Position numbers and translations under genes: made by a program | The notes under the pieces: generated by a model | What the model was told of the DNA's origin: nothing | What the model saw: the letters and a program-made list of their open reading frames with translations, nothing else | Databases searched by the model: none | Assembly (NCBI RefSeq): GCF_002939865.1 | Contig: NZ_MDEE01000001.1 | Location: 124,001 to 188,000, forward strand | Length of the DNA stretch: 64,000 nt | Direction of reading: 5' to 3' | Origin: Xanthomonas dyei | Lineage (GTDB): Bacteria; Pseudomonadota; Gammaproteobacteria; Xanthomonadales; Xanthomonadaceae | Shown here: positions 7,365-14,383 of the stretch, in pieces | Position numbering within the stretch: the stretch's first letter is position 1 | How the letters are laid out: each line of letters starts with the position of its first letter

Positions 7365-9260
7365 CTAGCTGTTCGCCGTCTTGCCTGCAGCTGGCCAGAT
7401 ACGAAGCAACTGCGCAAAGAGGTGCTCAGTGCGAATCCGGATTGCCGCCTCGTGCCAGTCGTCGGCTTCCTTCCCATGAAAGTAGCGGGTCAAGTTCATC
7501 TTGGAATACTTCAAGAGCTCCGGGCGCTTGTTCGCCCAAGCAGCATTCTGCAAAGACGAATTGAATTTTCCGGTGATCAGGGTCAAGTTACCCAAGGTGT
7601 TGAGCATGACGCTTCTACGAACCATGGCCTTCTGCTTGGTCAGCTCATCCACCTGGTCTTGTTCCGGCAGTGGCCAGTGGGTAAGCCAGGCTTGCGGCAT
7701 CACATGCTCGATGGTGAGCTTCGATGGCATCGCGATCGCTTCGCTCTTGCTGGACATGGAGAATGCATCCAAGGCTTCAAGCACGGCACGTACCTTCTTC
7801 TGTGCCAACCTGCCATAAAGCTCCTGCTCGAAGATCGCCACGAGTAATTCATCATCCGTTGGGAACTTGGTGCTCTCGCCAGTGCCCTTGCCCAGTTGCT
7901 CAGCGACGGTGGCTGCGGACACTCCGCCCGCCTTCTCAACGGCCTTGATCAAGTCCACAAACAGCCGGTTGTAGTTCTTCGTCGTGTAATTGGTGATCAG
8001 GCGGCGCATCAGGAAGCTTTCGAGCACGCCTAAGATCTTGTCGAACTCGTCCCTGTTGTCGGGCATCAAGCTCGCGTAGGCATACAGGAGGAACGGATAG
8101 ACCGTAGCAGTGTCTACCGCTTCCAAACGGCGTAGGAACAGTGCCAAAGCGTCATGGTCTTTGGGCTCATAGAACGCCTGGAAGATATCCCCGAATTGAG
8201 CGAGTTGCTGGATATGGGCCGCAGGTGTGGTGGGAGCCGGAATGCTTGCTTCTGGATCCGCCTCTGCATGATCTACAAAGTTCTTGTATGCATTGAACAG
8301 ATGGGTGGACTTCACCTCATCCCGAGTCATCATGGACAGGTAGTGGTTGATGAAAAGGTCAATGCGGGGGCGGTAGATGCGACCCTGCTGGACGGGCTCT
8401 CGCCAGAACTTGCTGTCAAAGCGCTCCCAATGCTTGGCGTAGAGCTTTTCTACATACTTCTCCGTCGCACCCTCTACCCTCGCAGCTTTGCGGAACAGAT
8501 AGTTCTTGATCAGATCAGCAGGTAGGAGCTCGGTGCCGCGAGCATTGAGCGTTTCGAAGATGACTTGCGTCTCATCTCCCGCAGTCAAGTTGATCACCAC
8601 CAGCTGTAAGCCATCCTGCACGACCAACCAGATGCACTCCAGGCGGTCCCCAACCGTCTTGCCAGATAGCGCTTCGGCATCGGCCTCGTCATCAAGCTTG
8701 CCCGCAGCCCAGTCGACCAGGTGCTTGCTGAAATAGCGATAGGCGCCAACGATCTGGCTGCCATGAAGCTCTGGCTTCCCTTTGGCCCCCTGCTCTACCT
8801 CGGCGTCGGAAGTGCACTCACACACCAGCCGGAATGCAGGCCGGTCGGAGTTAGTGGGAAGAAGCTTGAACTTTTCCTCTTCGGTCTCTGCCCGGTTGGC
8901 TGCGTTCTCGATCAAGCCAGTGAAGCGACCAGCGAACTTCTCCGCCCCTTTGGCAGCACATAGGTTACGCGCAGCCATCAAGAAGACTTGCAAGGTTGTG
9001 AAGCGCTGCTGGCCGTCGATGACCAGGCGTGTCTCGATGGAACCTGCGGGGTTGGGCACCTGTTCGAGCACGATGGCGCCCATGAAGTGCGGGTGCGCCT
9101 TGCCTGTGCGAAGCCGCTTGTCCAAGAGTGCTTGGATATCTTCCCAAAGCGGCTCCCAGTTCTCTTTCTCCTCCCAGACATAGGGCCTTTGAAACAGCGG
9201 CACTTGGTAAAACTTGTTTCCGTCGAACAAAGCGTCGAGCTGATTGGTTTTTGCGTCCAT
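7365..9260 (-). CDS. Single-chain GmrSD-type nuclease (DUF262 + DUF1524)
   Basis: A 631-residue protein of the GmrSD/SspE type IV restriction class. The N-terminal DUF262 (ParB-like NTPase) domain shows VPLFQRPYVW (residues 20-29) and DGQQRFTTL (82-90). The C-terminal DUF1524 His-Me finger nuclease shows IEHVMPQ near 517-523 and the partner motif NTLGNLTLI near 554-562. Such enzymes bind nucleotide and cut modified or phage DNA in the cytoplasm; GmrSD acts on glucosylated hydroxymethylcytosine DNA. Which modification this one senses cannot be told. The start has a GGGGA ribosome-binding site. It stands alone between an integrase remnant and an IS3 relic, which suggests it came in as a single cargo gene. 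Confidence 0.85.
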   Translation of the reverse strand: MDAKTNQLDALFDGNKFYQVPLFQRPYVWEEKENWEPLWEDIQALLDKRLRTGKAHPHFMGAIVLEQVPNPAGSIETRLVIDGQQRFTTLQVFLMAARNLCAAKGAEKFAGRFTGLIENAANRAETEEEKFKLLPTNSDRPAFRLVCECTSDAEVEQGAKGKPELHGSQIVGAYRYFSKHLVDWAAGKLDDEADAEALSGKTVGDRLECIWLVVQDGLQLVVINLTAGDETQVIFETLNARGTELLPADLIKNYLFRKAARVEGATEKYVEKLYAKHWERFDSKFWREPVQQGRIYRPRIDLFINHYLSMMTRDEVKSTHLFNAYKNFVDHAEADPEASIPAPTTPAAHIQQLAQFGDIFQAFYEPKDHDALALFLRRLEAVDTATVYPFLLYAYASLMPDNRDEFDKILGVLESFLMRRLITNYTTKNYNRLFVDLIKAVEKAGGVSAATVAEQLGKGTGESTKFPTDDELLVAIFEQELYGRLAQKKVRAVLEALDAFSMSSKSEAIAMPSKLTIEHVMPQAWLTHWPLPEQDQVDELTKQKAMVRRSVMLNTLGNLTLITGKFNSSLQNAAWANKRPELLKYSKMNLTRYFHGKEADDWHEAAIRIRTEHLFAQLLRIWPAAGKTANS

Positions 9261-9317
9261 CGATCCCCAAGATCCTTTGTTACTGCGCCTTTCAGCGGTT
9301 TAGAGAGTGCGCGGCCC

Positions 9318-9613
9318 TACCGACGTCCCCCCGCCCTGAGTAATGGTCGGGTTTGGAGTCCTGGGCTGATGATATCGGTGTTTGCCAGATGTTGGGCATA
9401 AGCAGCCGGGGTCATGCCGCCGATTGCTTTTTTGGGTCGATCCTCGCTGAAGCCATGCCGCCGGCATAGGTCCTTGATCGCCACGCCCGCTTCGGCTTCG
9501 CGCAGGAAGCCAATGATCTGTTCCTCGGTAAAGCGCTTCTTCACGTCCAATCTCCTCGGGGTAGGGAATTGGACTCCAAACTGGGGTGCCACTCAAAATC
9601 GGGGGGGACGTCG
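9318..9613 (-). mobile_element. IS3-family relic with both ends kept and the middle deleted
   Basis: Both ends carry matching imperfect inverted repeats (GACGTCCCCCC...TGAGT...TTTGGAGTCC), yet only about 295 bp lie between them. The minus-strand frame (about 9317-9592) begins like an IS3 OrfA (KKRFTEEQIIGFLREAEAG, then CRRHGFSE) and jumps directly to the end of an OrfB (DRPKKAIGGMTPAAYAQHLA). The helix-turn-helix remnant is fused in frame to the transposase tail and the DDE core is missing. It is a non-autonomous internal deletion derivative. A related fragment lies near 28.1 kb. Confidence 0.75.
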
Positions 9614-9766
9614 ATAGTCATCCTCAACAAAAAAGGGAAGTTCGCCGGCAAGCGCGGTTGTGGCTGTTTGTCCCGTCTTGTCGACTAACCTCTCCATAGA
9701 GCATTATTGAGCGAGATAGACCTCAACCTAAAGTTTGTCAGTCAAAGTGCAGGGGGCGCTTTTGAG

Positions 9767-10303
9767 ATGAATCAAGTCAGGATTGTTCTACTGAGTGGTG
9801 CATTTGGTGTCGGGAAATCAGCAGCCACCACTGAACTCATCAACGAGTTCGGCTTTCAGAAGGTCAGCACAAGCGCCTATCTCAGAAGCTTCATCCCCGA
9901 CGCCTCGCTATCCGAAACCGAGCTTCGCCGACAGCTTCAAGAGGCCGGCGATCGTCTTGATGCTGAGACGGACTACACATGGGTCGTTGATCCGGTAACC
10001 ATCCGGGCCATTGAGCAAGCGCCGGATACGAAGGGCTGGATCATTGATGCCGTTCGTAAGGCGCGGCAGGTTGAGCACTTCCGCTCGCGATTTGGATCGG
10101 CTGTTCGCCATGTCCATCTTGAAGCGCCTGAGGCGGTGCTCCGTTCACGCTATGCCCATTCTGATGACGACTATTCAAATGCGGTATCCCACCCTAACGA
10201 GGTGAGTGCTCGCTCGCTGCGAAGCATCGCCGATTGCCTGATCGAAACATCAACACAGACGCCCGAGCAGGTAGCGTCCAGCATCATCAAGAATTGGAGC
10301 TGA
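9767..10303 (+). CDS. Small P-loop kinase (nucleotide kinase-like), first gene of the PurZ-like operon
   Basis: A 178-residue P-loop protein with Walker A GAFGVGKS at residues 11-18, IIDAVR near the middle (Walker B-like) and HVHLEAP plus SRY near the end, the layout of small nucleoside or dephospho-CoA-type kinases. The ATG is preferred over an upstream TTG at 9707 because it has a GGGGG ribosome-binding site and places the P-loop exactly as in the N-terminal domain of the next gene. The two proteins are clearly homologous over their whole kinase parts (DAVR...QV...R.RF...HVHL). The next gene begins 2 nt after the stop, so they are co-transcribed. The substrate is unknown; a deoxynucleotide is a reasonable guess from the neighbour. 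Confidence 0.7.
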   Translation: MNQVRIVLLSGAFGVGKSAATTELINEFGFQKVSTSAYLRSFIPDASLSETELRRQLQEAGDRLDAETDYTWVVDPVTIRAIEQAPDTKGWIIDAVRKARQVEHFRSRFGSAVRHVHLEAPEAVLRSRYAHSDDDYSNAVSHPNEVSARSLRSIADCLIETSTQTPEQVASSIIKNWS

Positions 10304-10305
10304 CG

Positions 10306-11979
10306 ATGCCAAGCCACCGGGTGGTCATCATCAGCGGCAAGCGATGCTCAGGCAAAAGTGGCTTGGCCAAAGCGTTGGCTGAGCGCTATGGATTTCGCCT
10401 CATTTCCACCGATGACATTCTTTCAGGTCAACTCGAACTAAGTAGTGGTCATGTGGCCCCTCCCCGTATCGCTCCCAGGACACCCATGCCGGATCGGGAT
10501 CGATATGGCGAATGGGTCAATGAGAGTGTGCAAAAGATCTACGACTCATTGAAAGAAGACGAGCCAGGGATTGTCGTGGATGCGGTGCGCTCTGTTGAAC
10601 AAGTCAATCAGTTGCGTCAACGCTTTCACACTCGACTTACCCATGTGCATTTGTATGCGTCAAAAGAAGTTTTGCTGCAACGCTACATCGCATCAACAAC
10701 GGACAATCCGGGCGGCTTAGTCTACGACCAACTTGACGATCTTGATGACGGCGAGATCAAAATTCTCAAAGAAGATGCCGATGTTCGCATCTACACCGTC
10801 CGCGCTGATCATGAGGACACGCTCGTCCGCGTCGCTGCACACCTTCATCTCCTGACGCCACCGGACGTCCGCTGTGTGGATGTGCTGGTCGGTGGACAAT
10901 ATGGTAGTGAGGGCAAGGGCAACATCGTGGCTTATCTCGCTAACGAATACGATGTGCTTGTTCGCGTAGGCGGTCCCAATGCCGGACACACTGTGGCTAA
11001 TGCCGTAGGCAAGGCAATTCACCATCAACTTCCTTCCGGCGCAAGCTTCTCCAATGCCAAACTCCTGCTGGGCGCTGGCTTTACGATCAATGTTAAAGGG
11101 CTCTTGGAGGAGATTGCAAAGTTCAAGATCGGACCCGACCGGCTGTTCATCGATCCACAGGCGACCATCATTGAGGAAGAAGACATCACACTCGAAAAGG
11201 GCGGTGTCGTTGGTGCCATTGCATCCACTGGCAGCGGAAGCGGCGCCGCCAAGGCGCGGCGCATTCTCAACAGAGGAAACGCCTCAAAGCTGGTGAAACT
11301 TGCCCGCGACATTCCTGAGCTGAAACCTTATATCGGCTCCACCGAGGAGCATCTGGAACATGCCTATCGAAAGGGCCACTCCGTGCTCTTGGAAGGAACG
11401 CAAGGGAGTGCACTTAGTCTCTATCATGGCGCGTATCCGCATGTCACGTCCCGCGATACCAATGTAGCAGGGTGCCTTGCGGAAGCTGGCATCTCGCCTA
11501 GTCGTGTCCGAAAGATCCTCATGGTCGTGCGCACCACGCCAATCCGAGTTGCTGACCCAGACGGTGAAGCCGGAAATACCTCTGGAAAGCTCAAAAATGA
11601 AACCACCTTTGCCATCATTGCCGGGGCAGCAGGACTGGACGCCGCCGAAGTTCAAGGCGCCGAGATCACCTCCACAACTAAACGCAATCGGCGCGTTGGC
11701 TGGTTCGAATGGAGCGAGTTCCGCCGCGCGTGCAACCTCAATGCGCCGACCGACATTGTGCTGACCTTCGTCGACTACCTAGATGAAGCCAACCAGAAAG
11801 CTAGGCGTTTTGACCAACTAGCAGTAGACACAATCAAGTTCATCGAAGAGCTGGAACGCGTGGCACAAGCCCCCGTTTCACTGATCAACACGAGATTCCC
11901 AAAAAAAGACAGCGACTTCAAGGATCTTCGATCCATCATTGACCGTCGCAATTGGACCGCGCGTTCGCGTTTGGAGTAA
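10306..11979 (+). CDS. P-loop kinase fused to a PurZ-like adenylosuccinate synthetase
   Basis: A 557-residue fusion. Residues 1 to about 180 form a P-loop kinase (Walker A GKRCSGKS at 11-18, VVDAVR, HVHLYAS). Residues about 190-557 are a PurA fold: QYGSEGKGN (198-206), GGPNAGHTV with His228 equivalent to the catalytic His41 of E. coli PurA, STGSGSG (307-313), EGTQGS (363-368), YPHVTS and TSTTKRNRRVGW (455-466). PurA ligates aspartate to IMP using GTP. Here the catalytic Asp13 is replaced by Ser201, as described for phage PurZ, which instead acts on dGMP with ATP, and the domain is about 60 residues shorter than PurA. I infer a purine-nucleotide succinyl-transfer reaction, possibly on dGMP, coupled to phosphorylation. 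It is not a housekeeping purA. Confidence 0.75.
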   Translation: MPSHRVVIISGKRCSGKSGLAKALAERYGFRLISTDDILSGQLELSSGHVAPPRIAPRTPMPDRDRYGEWVNESVQKIYDSLKEDEPGIVVDAVRSVEQVNQLRQRFHTRLTHVHLYASKEVLLQRYIASTTDNPGGLVYDQLDDLDDGEIKILKEDADVRIYTVRADHEDTLVRVAAHLHLLTPPDVRCVDVLVGGQYGSEGKGNIVAYLANEYDVLVRVGGPNAGHTVANAVGKAIHHQLPSGASFSNAKLLLGAGFTINVKGLLEEIAKFKIGPDRLFIDPQATIIEEEDITLEKGGVVGAIASTGSGSGAAKARRILNRGNASKLVKLARDIPELKPYIGSTEEHLEHAYRKGHSVLLEGTQGSALSLYHGAYPHVTSRDTNVAGCLAEAGISPSRVRKILMVVRTTPIRVADPDGEAGNTSGKLKNETTFAIIAGAAGLDAAEVQGAEITSTTKRNRRVGWFEWSEFRRACNLNAPTDIVLTFVDYLDEANQKARRFDQLAVDTIKFIEELERVAQAPVSLINTRFPKKDSDFKDLRSIIDRRNWTARSRLE

Positions 11980-11983
11980 AGCA

Positions 11984-12628
11984 GTGGAATTGAGCAAGTT
12001 GATTGAGCGCTACCCGCGCGTTTACCACATGGCGCTGGCTGGATCTTGGCCGAGCATCCAAGCGCGTGGACTCCTCTCTACAACGGGCGCGCTCGACGAG
12101 CTAGGGGTGTGCGGTAGCCGACGCACTCACCTTGAAGCCGAGCATCGCCCGGAAATGCAATCGGTGAAGCCCAACTCTCCGGATGACATCGTGCTTCGCG
12201 ACCAGAAGCCGATGCCACCGGGCCGACTAGTGCATGCTCTGCCCCCACATGTCACGCCAGAACACTGGTATCGACTGATCAACAGCAAAGTCTTCTTCTG
12301 GGCCAAGCGCGAACGCCTACTACGGCTACTAAATTCTTATGATGAGTTTGAGCACGATGTCCTGACCATCGATACGGCAAGTCTTTTAGCCGCTCATGCA
12401 GAAAATACTTGGCTATGCCACATGAACTCTGGCAATACTTGGCCTATCCCACACCGTAGAGATGTCGACATCTTCAAACGCATTGCTGACTATCCTGCCA
12501 AAGCCAGCGGCGCTCCTGTCAAAGAGGTTGTGGAGCTGGTCATCGACCATGCCGTGCCTGATATCGCTGACCATGTTATCGCGGTCACCCGCATGAAGGG
12601 TGAGGTCGAGATCCGAACAATCCGATAG
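11984..12628 (+). CDS. DUF7002 protein, ART-like N-terminus
   Basis: A 214-residue protein starting with GTG 4 nt after the fusion gene; GGAG overlapping the end of that gene is the likely ribosome-binding site. It begins with YPRVYHMA..GSWPSIQARGLLST and contains INSKVFFWAKRERL and HDVLTIDT, which match the DUF7002 family as I know it. The first motif (H-x-A...I...GLL) resembles the start of DarT/DUF4433 and Tpt1-like ADP-ribosyltransferases, so an NAD-dependent toxin-like activity is possible. That fold assignment is an inference. The operon arrangement implies that it works with the kinase and PurZ-like proteins, either as effector or as a modifier of their product. Confidence 0.65.
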   Translation: MELSKLIERYPRVYHMALAGSWPSIQARGLLSTTGALDELGVCGSRRTHLEAEHRPEMQSVKPNSPDDIVLRDQKPMPPGRLVHALPPHVTPEHWYRLINSKVFFWAKRERLLRLLNSYDEFEHDVLTIDTASLLAAHAENTWLCHMNSGNTWPIPHRRDVDIFKRIADYPAKASGAPVKEVVELVIDHAVPDIADHVIAVTRMKGEVEIRTIR

Positions 12629-12807
12629 CCTTGCGGGTGAACGCCATCAGCTATCAGCACGAAGCACTTGCTCGTTGTCAGCGGAAGCCTAAACCGCCGC
12701 AAGACCGAAAGCAGGCATAGGCATGTCGCATCCAGCGTGGTCCTCCCTTGATCTGACCTTAAAGCTCTGATCCGGGAGCAAGCCAAGGGTATAATTTCCG
12801 CCCTGTA

Positions 12808-13670
12808 CTAGAGCGTGTTATGAATTTTGAAGTAGAGACGCGGAATTTCCAAGCATGAGGATGGAGAAGACGACGAAGTGGAGTCCAGCCAGTGTTTCCG
12901 GCAGGCGTTCGTAGTCACGGGCCAGGCCTCGGAACCGATTGACCCAACCGAAACTGCGCTCCACGACCCAGCGGCGCGGCAGCAAGACAAAGCCTTTCTT
13001 GGCCTCCGGCAGTTTGACGACGTGCAGTTCAATGCCTTCCTCCCGTGCGGCTTCGGCCGGGCCTTCGCCTGTGTAGCCTTGATCGACGAACGCCAGTTTC
13101 ACCGTCTCGCCCGTGACATGCCGAACTTCCTGCGCCAGCGATCGCACTTGGGCGCGTTCCTGCTCATCGGCGGGGGTGACCTGCACTGCTAGCAGGTGGC
13201 CGAGCGTATCCACCACCATGTGCACCTTGCTGCCCTTCTTGCGCTTATAGCCGTCGTAGCCGGCACGTGTCACGCTTTCGCAGGTGGACTGCAGCGTTCG
13301 GCCATCCAGGATCACGGCGCTGGGCTGCCCCTGCTTGCCTTGCGCCACCCGCAAGATCGAACGCAAGTCGTTGACCATGGCCTCATAGCGCCCAGCCTAC
13401 AACCACCGCTGGGTTTGCTGGTAGACCGCCTCCTACGGCGGAAACTCGTGGGGAATCAAGCGCCAGGGTGCTCCAGCTCGCGCCATCCAGCGCAATGCGT
13501 TGAACCTCAAGCGCAGGTCGTACTTGCGCTGCCGTGCCTGCGGATCCATCAGTGTTAAATAGGGCGCAGCGAAGGCCCATTCTTCATCGGAGACGTCGGT
13601 CGGACACGGTCGTGGTGGCTTCAATCTCTTACGATAGCCGCAGGAGCCTTAAATTCATAACACGCTCTAG
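12808..13670 (-). mobile_element. Degenerate IS5-like insertion sequence
   Basis: Nearly perfect terminal inverted repeats (AGCGTGTTATGAATTT at the left, its complement at the right) bound an ~855-bp element, and CTAG occurs on both sides as a likely target duplication. The minus strand encodes an IS5-type DDE transposase: an N-terminal DUF4096-like part (VSDEEWAFAAPYL, LRFNALRWMARAGAPWRLIP) and a catalytic part ([35 protein letters not shown]). It inserted just downstream of the DUF7002 gene and 16 bp after a TATAAT sequence. Confidence 0.85.
12818..13624 (-). pseudogene. IS5-family transposase broken by two in-frame stops
   Basis: The frame runs from the N-terminal KPPRPCPTDVSDEEW through to the C-terminal [12 protein letters not shown] without a shift, but is interrupted by two TAG codons about 39 bp apart near 13397-13436 (after HEFPP and after TQRWL). 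Restoring both gives one continuous protein of roughly 265 residues. With two independent nonsense mutations the enzyme should be inactive, so the element can move only with help from another copy. Confidence 0.8.
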
Positions 13671-13783
13671 GCAAAGATTTGCGACGCATATAAGAATAGA
13701 TAAAAACCATTAATTCGCACCCCACAAATTAAAACGAAATCCATTGCCGCTACAGCCCCCCCCTGTCCCGCACTAAAAAATTA

Positions 13784-14113
13784 CTATAACGTTGGCCTTT
13801 CATCAAAATCCCAATCCTTGCCTCGCGCTGCGTTAAGAGCCTTTAACACATGCATGACAACCAAGTAAACTATACCCGCACACCCCAGACCCATATAAAT
13901 TTTTTCATCGCCACCTACAACAGCATCATACTTACCATCAAACATTTTATAAAAGATCTTTAATATCACGCTCACACTAATTCCATCAACAATAAGAAAC
14001 AAAAAAGTTCCTGTCGCCAACTTAATTTTGTGAAGATATGCAACATAGCCGATAACTCCGGCAAGCAGAATTCCGACCATCAAATATATAAACTCAGGCA
14101 CATCCCACCTCAT
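13784..14113 (-). CDS. Small membrane protein
   Basis: A 109-residue protein with about three hydrophobic helices (near residues 6-27, 33-53 and 72-90) and a charged tail ending DWDFDERP. The ATG at 14113 is chosen because an upstream GTG alternative (14191) would run through the end of the small gene just before it. The DNA is AT-rich, unlike the neighbours. I do not recognise the family. It lies downstream of the Gabija helicase gene on the same strand, with a 44-residue gene between, so all may be one transcript. Confidence 0.5.
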   Translation of the reverse strand: MRWDVPEFIYLMVGILLAGVIGYVAYLHKIKLATGTFLFLIVDGISVSVILKIFYKMFDGKYDAVVGGDEKIYMGLGCAGIVYLVVMHVLKALNAARGKDWDFDERPTL

Positions 14114-14156
14114 CAATAGCCTACAAATCAGAAGATCAAATATGTTGGAAAAATAG

Positions 14157-14291
14157 CTAAGAAATCGACCCTTGCAGGAACTTAAAAACACCCATTACTA
14201 CAGTAAGTAAAGCCCCGCCTGCCACTGAGAAATACCACACATCTTCGAATGTCGGGATCTTCGAGTATTTTTTTAATAAGTAATCTTTCAT
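14157..14291 (-). CDS. 44-residue single-helix membrane peptide
   Basis: A short frame with ATG preceded by GAGG at a 6-nt spacing. It encodes a charged start (MKDYLLKKYSKIP), then one hydrophobic helix of about 18 residues (VAGGALLTVVMGVFKFL) and ends GSIS. It stops 43 bp before the 109-residue membrane protein and starts 92 bp after the Gabija helicase stop, on the same strand. Such a single-helix peptide could be a small toxin or an accessory protein. The support is the ribosome-binding site, the coherent helix and the position; homology is not known to me. Confidence 0.45.
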   Translation of the reverse strand: MKDYLLKKYSKIPTFEDVWYFSVAGGALLTVVMGVFKFLQGSIS

Positions 14292-14383
14292 TCAAGGCCT
14301 CGCACTCGTAAATATTATTACAATATTAAATGAGGCACCCAAGCAGTCAATGCACAACAAACCAAACCGGCCAAAAATATTTT

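Noticed and set aside
9707-9766. TTG start giving the first kinase 20 extra residues
   Set aside because: No ribosome-binding site; the ATG at 9767 has one and aligns with the start of the homologous domain in the next gene.
10861-11979. Housekeeping purA
   Set aside because: The catalytic Asp is Ser, the domain is short, it is fused to a kinase and it lies in an accessory island between IS relics.
14114-14191. GTG start extending the 109-residue membrane protein upstream
   Set aside because: It has no ribosome-binding site and would overlap a small gene that has one.
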